DNA of 19,478 nt from an uncultured Bacilli bacterium (GTDB lineage: Bacteria; Bacillota_I; Bacilli_A; RF39; UBA660). Of the stretch, positions 14,758 through 19,478 are shown piece after piece; position 1 is the stretch's first letter; each line of letters opens with the position of its first letter. Below the pieces are notes generated by a model. The model saw nothing but the letters and a program-made list of their open reading frames with translations. It made no database searches and had not been told where the DNA came from. The stretch spans positions 1-19,478 of the forward strand of contig CAKOJO010000018.1 in the NCBI GenBank assembly GCA_934090595.1, given 5' to 3'. The position numbers and the translations under genes were made by a program.

Positions 14758-16027
14758 TTACTAAGTATTGATATATTGTAATAAATAAGAATTGGAATAG
14801 ATAAGCTATAAGTAATGCATACATATTTATATCTAAGAATAAGAGGATGAATAGTATAACATTTTTAATAATATTACTAAATAGATTTGAATACATAACA
14901 TTTTTACTTTTATTCATCGCTTGTAAAGCAGTACTAAGTGGTCCTTGGATATACGATATTAAAAATATAAATGTTGCAAATATTAAATAGTTTATACCAA
15001 GTGATTCATTAAATATTAAGTTCATTATTTTGCTTGGGAATAGTATTAATATTATAGAACATAGTCCTCCGATTAATAAACTAAATATAATTGCTTGTTT
15101 TATTTTTCTTTTAATTCCTTTATAATCTTTTAATTCGTTTAATTTAGTAAGAGTAGGCAGTAGTGCATTGCTAATGGCACTACTAAGAAAACAAGGAAGT
15201 GTGACCATTGGAATAACATATCCTGTTATTATCCCGTATTCATGGATTATATAGTTATTGTCATAGCCTAGTTTTAATAGAACAAAAGTAATAAGAATTG
15301 GTTCTAGAAACATACTGATTGAACTTATTAATCTGCCTGCAGTCGTAGGAATTGATATACTCATTAAATCTTTCATATCATGAGGATCTATTATGATATC
15401 ACTTTTTTTAATAGTTACTTTTTTAGGTAAGAATAGGAATAGTATAAATATTGATGCTATTTCGCTTATTACATTGTATAAGACAAGACCACATACTGTT
15501 GTTATAATACCGTATTTTAAAAGATGTGGTGTAATAAGAATAGTTATAATTATTCTTACTATTTGTTCAAATAAATTAGACACAGTATGAGGTATCATTC
15601 TTTCTTTACCAAAGAAGTATCCTCTTGCTATACTAGATAGGGTAATGAATGGAAGGGTAAAACTAATACATAGTATAGGATAATATAGATCTTTATTTGA
15701 AAGTAGATTATTACTAATGAAAGGACTTATTATAATTAATATAAGCATAATAAAAATATCAAATATAATAGCTATTGGTATTATACCAAATATTATTTTT
15801 TTATTATTTCTTTTGTTTTCTGATACTAGTTTACTTATTGCAAGGGGTAGACTAAGTGTACATATAGTAATAAATAATGAAAAAGTAGGCATTATCATCA
15901 TGAATAGTCCTATTCCATATGTACCAATGTATCTAGTGGTTATTATTCTAATTACTAAAGATAATATTTTAGTGATAAAACCACCAATAATAAGAATAAT
16001 TGTAGATTTAATAAATTTATCTTTCAT
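14732..16027 (-). CDS. SpoVB-like polysaccharide/lipid flippase (MATE/MVF superfamily)
   Basis: The protein starts MKDKFIKSTIILIIGGFITKILSLVIRIITTRYIGTYGIGLF, the signature start of SpoVB-type flippases, and continues with TLSLPLAISKLVSENKR and about twelve hydrophobic helices. SpoVB is needed for spore cortex formation and relatives move lipid-linked wall precursors across the membrane, fitting the nearby sporulation genes. At 431 aa it is shorter than typical SpoVB (~520 aa), probably lacking the last two helices, and it ends within an 11-bp tandem repeat. No Shine-Dalgarno sequence is visible before ATG 16027 and no better start exists, so initiation may be weak or leaderless. YtgP-like or other flippase roles are possible. 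Confidence 0.8.
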   Translation of the reverse strand: MKDKFIKSTIILIIGGFITKILSLVIRIITTRYIGTYGIGLFMMIMPTFSLFITICTLSLPLAISKLVSENKRNNKKIIFGIIPIAIIFDIFIMLILIIISPFISNNLLSNKDLYYPILCISFTLPFITLSSIARGYFFGKERMIPHTVSNLFEQIVRIIITILITPHLLKYGIITTVCGLVLYNVISEIASIFILFLFLPKKVTIKKSDIIIDPHDMKDLMSISIPTTAGRLISSISMFLEPILITFVLLKLGYDNNYIIHEYGIITGYVIPMVTLPCFLSSAISNALLPTLTKLNELKDYKGIKRKIKQAIIFSLLIGGLCSIILILFPSKIMNLIFNESLGINYLIFATFIFLISYIQGPLSTALQAMNKSKNVMYSNLFSNIIKNVILFILLFLDINMYALLIAYLFQFLFITIYQYLVIKQDLSKI

Positions 16028-16057
16028 AATTAATTAATATGAAATAAAAAAATAATA

Positions 16058-16086
16058 TTGATAAAATATTAAAAATATGTTAAATT
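16058..16086 (+). promoter_or_regulatory. SigmaA-type promoter of the third surface protein
   Basis: TTGATA (16058-16063), a 17-bp spacer and TAAATT (16081-16086) precede GAGGTG (16103-16108) and the ATG at 16116. It lies in the 88-bp region divergent from the flippase gene. Confidence 0.6.
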
Positions 16087-16115
16087 ATTAATAGATACTA
16101 AAGAGGTGTTTTGTT

Positions 16116-17804
16116 ATGGAAGAAAATAAAAAGAAAAAAATATTAAAAATTACTTTATGTACTTTAGGATTAATATTAGTATTAGCAATAGGATCCCTTG
16201 CAGTTTACAATGCAAGTATACCTGGTACTGCTTTAAATAAGTTATTAGTATCACAACCTGATTTTAAGTTTAATTTTACTGAGTCAAATACTGTTACCTT
16301 AAGTAACCCTAGTAGTGATGATAAACAAGATTTTAATTTTAATGTAGTGGCATCTAGTACTGATACTAATTATATGTTTATTATAGATTATACTGTGTAT
16401 TTAAAAGTAAATGAAAATAATACTATATCAAATGATTTAGTATATGTAGAGTTATATGATAAAAATAATAATAAACTAGTAGATAAAACTAAGTTAAGTG
16501 ATTTAACTAAAGTAACTGGTAAAGATAATGAATATGTATTAAAGACTAATAATATACAAATATTTAATGAATCTAAAACAGATGATTTTGTATTAAGATA
16601 TAGTTATATAAATAATGATAAAACTGAATATAGTAGTGATGATACTAGTCAAACAGGCACTTATAAGAGTAGTGGTACATTTAATATGACTGTTAATGTA
16701 TCTATGGACAGTTTTGAATATGGAAAGATACAAAGTTTAAGTATTACAACACCTCCATCAAAGACAGAATATAATGAAGGAGAATCTTTTGATAAGACTG
16801 GTATGGTTGTTAAAGCTAATTTAAACAATAATAAATCATATGAAATAAAAGATTATACTATTAGTCCAAATGGTGCTTTAACAACTTCAAATACTGAAGT
16901 TACTATTAGTTATGGTGGCATGAGTGTTAAACAAAGTATTAGTGTTAAATCAGCAAAGACACCAGCTCAAGAATTTGCAGAAGCTAAAGTTGGTACTGAT
17001 GGACTTGAACAAATAACTCATGAAATAGATGATACACTTCAAGTAGATGAAAGATTTGCAACTGAATATAGATATCGTGGAGGAAACGTAAATAATTATG
17101 TAACATTTAATAATGAAACATGGAGAATAATAGGAATAATACCAACTGAAGATACAAATGGCAATGTAGAAAATAGATTTAAAATAATAAGAGATACTTC
17201 AATAGGAAATATGAAATGGAATACAACAAAAGATACAACAACCAGTTCATATAATAATTGGGTAACAGGAACACTTAATACATATTTGAACAATGACTAT
17301 TACAGTACATTAACAAGTGATGCAAAAAACATGATTGGAACAGCAAAATACTATCTTGGAGGATATAAAAGTGTTCCAAGTTTCACGTCAGATGTAATGT
17401 GGCAATATGAAAGAAAGAATGAAGCAAATAGAACGGGTTACTATTATGGAACAAATCCAATAATGCAAAATGATACAAGTAAAAAGATAGCAATAATGTA
17501 TGCAAGTGATTATGGATATGCAGCATCAAAAGAATGTTCAGCAACATTATTTTCTTTTGATGAAGACTCTAATTGTATTACAACAAATAATTGGTTAGAT
17601 AAAAATACATATACATGGTTACTTCCGCAGCGTTCTGGCTATTCCAACTATGCTTTCTATGTGAGCTCGAGTGGCAACGTCAACAACGTCGACGTCCACA
17701 GCGTCGCGCATGGCGCGCGCCCAGTCCTTTATCTATCATCTAACGTAAAAATTTCAAGTGGAAATGGAACTTCGGAATCACCATATCAACTTAGTATCAG
17801 TTGA
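16116..17804 (+). CDS. Surface protein with Ig-like domain and hypervariable CLec-type C-terminus (candidate DGR target)
   Basis: The 562-aa product has a Lys-rich start and membrane or signal helix (~9-30, LILVLAIGSLAVYNAS), then a TasA-like beta region (~30-200). A bacterial Ig-like domain of the Big_3 type follows (~205-278: LSITTPPSKTEYNEGESFDKTGMVV...VTISYGGMSVKQSISV). From ~283 it carries the same DUF6273/CLec-like domain as the gene at 6147 (THEIDDTLQVDERFATEYRYRGGN, YVTFNNETWRIIGIIPTED, TLNTYLNNDYY, MWQYERK, KKIAIMYASDYGY). Residues ~501-537 (LLPQRSGYSNYAFYV...GARPVLYL) are encoded by a GC-rich island unlike anything else in the window, with codons GTC, AAC, GAC, CAC, AGC, GCG and CGC. 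The stop is TGA, followed by hairpins. It is likely anchored outside the cell and displays a diversified ligand-binding tip. Confidence 0.75.
   Translation: MEENKKKKILKITLCTLGLILVLAIGSLAVYNASIPGTALNKLLVSQPDFKFNFTESNTVTLSNPSSDDKQDFNFNVVASSTDTNYMFIIDYTVYLKVNENNTISNDLVYVELYDKNNNKLVDKTKLSDLTKVTGKDNEYVLKTNNIQIFNESKTDDFVLRYSYINNDKTEYSSDDTSQTGTYKSSGTFNMTVNVSMDSFEYGKIQSLSITTPPSKTEYNEGESFDKTGMVVKANLNNNKSYEIKDYTISPNGALTTSNTEVTISYGGMSVKQSISVKSAKTPAQEFAEAKVGTDGLEQITHEIDDTLQVDERFATEYRYRGGNVNNYVTFNNETWRIIGIIPTEDTNGNVENRFKIIRDTSIGNMKWNTTKDTTTSSYNNWVTGTLNTYLNNDYYSTLTSDAKNMIGTAKYYLGGYKSVPSFTSDVMWQYERKNEANRTGYYYGTNPIMQNDTSKKIAIMYASDYGYAASKECSATLFSFDEDSNCITTNNWLDKNTYTWLLPQRSGYSNYAFYVSSSGNVNNVDVHSVAHGARPVLYLSSNVKISSGNGTSESPYQLSIS
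17618..17724 (+). other. Candidate DGR variable region (VR)
   Basis: In a genome of about one-quarter G+C, 43 of the 64 bases in 17661-17724 are G or C. The codons read GGC-AAC-GTC-AAC-AAC-GTC, GAC-GTC-CAC-AGC-GTC, then GCG-CAT-GGC-GCG-CGC. GTC, GAC, CAC and AGC all derive from AAC by changes at A positions only, which is the DGR signature. The segment ends in a run of G/C (GGCGCGCGCCC, 17712-17722) that could act as the initiation-of-mutagenic-homing site, close to the end of the CLec-type domain. No template repeat or reverse transcriptase lies in this window, so a trans-acting or distant DGR core is implied. Confidence 0.68.
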
Positions 17805-17813
17805 GTAACATGA

Positions 17814-17864
17814 GCGAGCCTGCAAGGTAAAATCTTGCGGCGAGCAGTAGAAAATAAGATTTTA
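17814..17864 (+). other. Alternative hairpins just downstream of the candidate VR gene
   Basis: Two overlapping inverted repeats exclude each other: CTGCAAG (17820-17826) with CTTGCGG (17834-17840), and TAAAATCTT (17828-17836) with AAGATTTTA (17856-17864). The hexamer GCGAGC occurs at 17814 and again at 17840. The stretch is locally GC-rich, like the VR. DGR targets commonly carry a hairpin or cruciform downstream of the VR that improves homing. A regulatory switch in the 3' untranslated region is the other reading. Confidence 0.45.
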
Positions 17865-17868
17865 AAAT

Positions 17869-17906
17869 AAGTCATAAATATGCTAAAGTACATTTTATGG
17901 CTTTTT
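17869..17906 (+). terminator. Rho-independent terminator after the third surface protein
   Basis: AAGTCATAAA (17869-17878) pairs with TTTATGGCTT (17894-17903), with one T-G pair, and a T run continues to 17906. The following 165 bp up to 18071 is plain A/T-rich sequence in which I see no gene and no clear promoter. Confidence 0.68.
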
Positions 17907-18071
17907 GCATACTTATGATATTTCTATATAAATAACAAATTAATGTAAGCATGGTATTTATATTATTTCTAATATTTAACTTTATACATGTTTATTATAA
18001 AAGATAATTAATAATTTAAGCTATCGCTAATAATTTATTATATAAATAAATATAAATACATATAGTTTAAT

Positions 18072-18983
18072 ATGAAATATAAAAATCTTATCTTAATAAT
18101 GATCTTTAGTATAATAATATATTTTGTATATAATGCTTCTTCTTTATATATAAGTGTATTTAATATATTAAAACAAATATTAATTCCAATATTATTATCT
18201 TTTTTCTTTGCCTTTAGTTTTTATCCTATATATAAGTTACTATGTAAAAGAATAAATAAATATATATCATTATTCATTATACTAATTAGTGTTTTATTTA
18301 TATTATTTATTTTAATATATTATTCATTTCCTCTTATATATGATGAGTTTATAGTATTGATAGATTATTTTAATATAAAGATAGTTAATTATATATATGA
18401 TTATATAAATATTAATTTTATTGCTAAGTCAATTAGTTTATTTACTAATTTTATATTTATATTATTTCTTACTTTTTATTTTTTATTTTATTTCGATAGG
18501 ATAATACTTTTTATTAAGAGCTTTTTTAAGGATAAATATCATTTATTGTTATCTAATATATATAATGATTTAAATAATTATTTTAAAGGTTTTTATTTAT
18601 TAATGTTTATAGAAATTATAGAATATTTAGTAATATACTATTTAATAGGTCATCCTTTATTTCTTATTCTTGCCATTCTTAGTGGTCTTACCAGTATTAT
18701 CCCATATATTGGTGCCTTATTCACCAATCTTATTGCATTGATTACAGCATTGTCTATCTCTAAGGAGTTATTTATAGCTAGCGCTATTGCTATGATTGTT
18801 ATACCTATACTTAATAATTATTTTGTTGAGGTTAAGATATATTCTAATAAAGTACAATTACCTGTTTTGGGTATAATATTATCTATGGTTATATTTAGTG
18901 CTATATTTGATATATATGGGGTAATATTTTGTATACCTATGTATATTATATTTAAGAATGTATTTAGTTTTCTTTATTATTAG
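18072..18983 (+). CDS. AI-2E/YtvI-family membrane permease
   Basis: The 303-aa protein has about seven to eight hydrophobic helices and the family signature GLTSIIPYIGALFTNLIALI (~210-230), plus a C-terminal ILNNYFVEVKIYSNKVQLPVLGIILSM segment. Members include TqsA and the sporulation protein YtvI; many act as sodium/proton antiporters or exporters of unknown substrate. It is shorter than usual (~350 aa), with a reduced extracytoplasmic middle. No clear Shine-Dalgarno lies before ATG 18072 and no promoter stands out. The sporulation context makes a YtvI-like role possible, but the sequence does not prove it. Confidence 0.75.
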   Translation: MKYKNLILIMIFSIIIYFVYNASSLYISVFNILKQILIPILLSFFFAFSFYPIYKLLCKRINKYISLFIILISVLFILFILIYYSFPLIYDEFIVLIDYFNIKIVNYIYDYININFIAKSISLFTNFIFILFLTFYFLFYFDRIILFIKSFFKDKYHLLLSNIYNDLNNYFKGFYLLMFIEIIEYLVIYYLIGHPLFLILAILSGLTSIIPYIGALFTNLIALITALSISKELFIASAIAMIVIPILNNYFVEVKIYSNKVQLPVLGIILSMVIFSAIFDIYGVIFCIPMYIIFKNVFSFLYY

Positions 18984-19023
18984 GAACTATAAGAAAGTGC
19001 TATACAATTAGTATATTTTAGCG

Positions 19024-19071
19024 ATTCTATTCCAAAAAAAGTGGAATTGGACACTTTTTTTGGAATAGAAT
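19024..19071. repeat. Perfect 20-bp inverted repeat (long hairpin)
   Basis: The arm at 19024-19043 is the exact reverse complement of 19052-19071, with an 8-nt loop. The arms contain ATTCTATTCC, an A7/T7 tract and GTG/CAC. It lies 41 bp after the permease stop and directly before the ATPase promoter. It could act as a terminator, although no T run follows the stem, or as a small mobile-element remnant. Confidence 0.85.
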
Positions 19072-19072
19072 A

Positions 19073-19103
19073 TTGATAAAACTCATTTTTTAGTATATAC
19101 TAA
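19073..19103 (+). promoter_or_regulatory. Promoter with palindromic operator for the ATPase gene
   Basis: TTGATA (19073-19078) and TATACT (19096-19101) are 17 bp apart. The -10 lies inside a perfect 14-bp palindrome, TTAGTATATACTAA (19090-19103), a good candidate repressor site. The half-site TTAGTATA also occurs at 19008-19015, on the other side of the long hairpin. Confidence 0.58.
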
Positions 19104-19124
19104 TGATAGTGAGAAAGGATGGTT

Positions 19125-19478
19125 ATGATGGAAATAAAAAGAAACTATTATTTGAACAAATTAATTTCAAAGAAGAATAACAAACTTATAAAAATTGTTA
19201 CAGGAATTAGAAGATGCGGAAAATCATATTTATTAGATCCTATTTTTAAAAATTATTTATTAGATAATGGAGTTGACGAAAATCATATAATTAAATTAGA
19301 GTTAGACTCAATTGAAAATGAAGAGTATACTAATCCCAAAAAACTTTATGAATATGTTATGAAAAAAGTAGTTGACAAAGATACATATTATATTATTTTG
19401 GATGAGATACAAAAAGTATCAAATTTTGAAAGTGTTTTAAATAGTTTTTTAAGAAAACCAAATCTTGATGTTTATGTG
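19125..19478 (+). CDS. AAA ATPase of the AAA_14/DUF4143 type (3' end outside window)
   Basis: The open frame runs from ATG 19125 (or ATG 19128) to the last base, giving 118 residues without a stop. It contains the P-loop KIVTGIRRCGKSYLL (Walker A GIRRCGKS) and Walker B YYIILDEIQ, the signature of ATPases with an N-terminal AAA_14 and C-terminal DUF4143 (nuclease-like) domain, usually ~400-450 aa. AAAGGA (19114-19119) serves either start. These ATPases are widespread, often present in many copies, and sometimes linked to mobile DNA or toxin-like functions; the role is not established. Only about the first quarter is visible. Confidence 0.85.
   Translation, partial: MMEIKRNYYLNKLISKKNNKLIKIVTGIRRCGKSYLLDPIFKNYLLDNGVDENHIIKLELDSIENEEYTNPKKLYEYVMKKVVDKDTYYIILDEIQKVSNFESVLNSFLRKPNLDVYV

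Noticed and set aside
15393..16037. Plus-strand open frames opposite the flippase gene
   Set aside because: Ile-rich translations mirror the hydrophobic helices of the minus-strand gene; no start signals.
10576..17804. Mycoplasma-type genetic code (TGA = Trp)
   Set aside because: spoIIGA and the gene at 16116 end properly at TGA, the former overlapping the sigE start, and tryptophans are written TGG throughout.

Overview
The window is very A+T rich (about one quarter G+C by eye) and carries endospore genes (spoIIGA-sigE, a SpoVB-like flippase), a Gram-positive cell-division pair (SepF, DivIVA) and an arginine T-box. Shine-Dalgarno sequences are strong, and TGA is used as a stop, including an ATGA overlap between spoIIGA and sigE, so the standard bacterial code applies. 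Together this suggests an uncultured, spore-forming, low-GC member of the Bacilli (Erysipelotrichales/RF39-like gut lineages). The lineage is an inference from style, not from a marker-gene comparison.

Layout. 1-834: three small hairpins, then an NlpC/P60-type hydrolase with no visible secretion signal. 910-1747: sepF and a short divIVA-like gene. 1813-4009: a compact M3-like zinc peptidase, converging with tmcAL (tRNA-Met wobble cytidine acetyltransferase). 4114-8480: a three-gene operon of two large anchored surface proteins, which share an almost identical N-terminal half but have unrelated C-terminal domains, followed by a DUF4097 membrane protein. 8541-9741: a small protein overlapping a HipA/CtkA-like kinase, a possible toxin-antitoxin pair. 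9803-11259: spoIIGA-sigE behind a promoter resembling a Spo0A-controlled one. 11359-12679: an Abi_2/AbiF-type HEPN protein followed by three tandem 114-bp units, each looking like promoter + ~66-nt structured RNA + terminator. 12702-14654: T-box leader and argS. 14732-16027: SpoVB-like flippase on the minus strand. 16116-17804: a third surface protein with an Ig-like domain and a C-terminal segment that is an abrupt GC-rich island. 18072-18983: AI-2E-family permease. 19125-end: an AAA ATPase of the DUF4143 type, cut by the window edge.

Two parts deserve most attention. First, codons for residues about 501-537 of the third surface protein are up to 67% G+C and look like AAC codons changed only at their A positions (GTC, GAC, CAC, AGC). 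This is the footprint expected of a variable region of a diversity-generating retroelement (DGR) whose reverse transcriptase and template lie outside the window. The two other surface proteins carry related or analogous C-terminal domains, so this looks like a family of diversified surface display proteins. Second, the Abi HEPN protein plus its triple small-RNA array looks like a ncRNA-partnered abortive-infection or toxin-antitoxin system.
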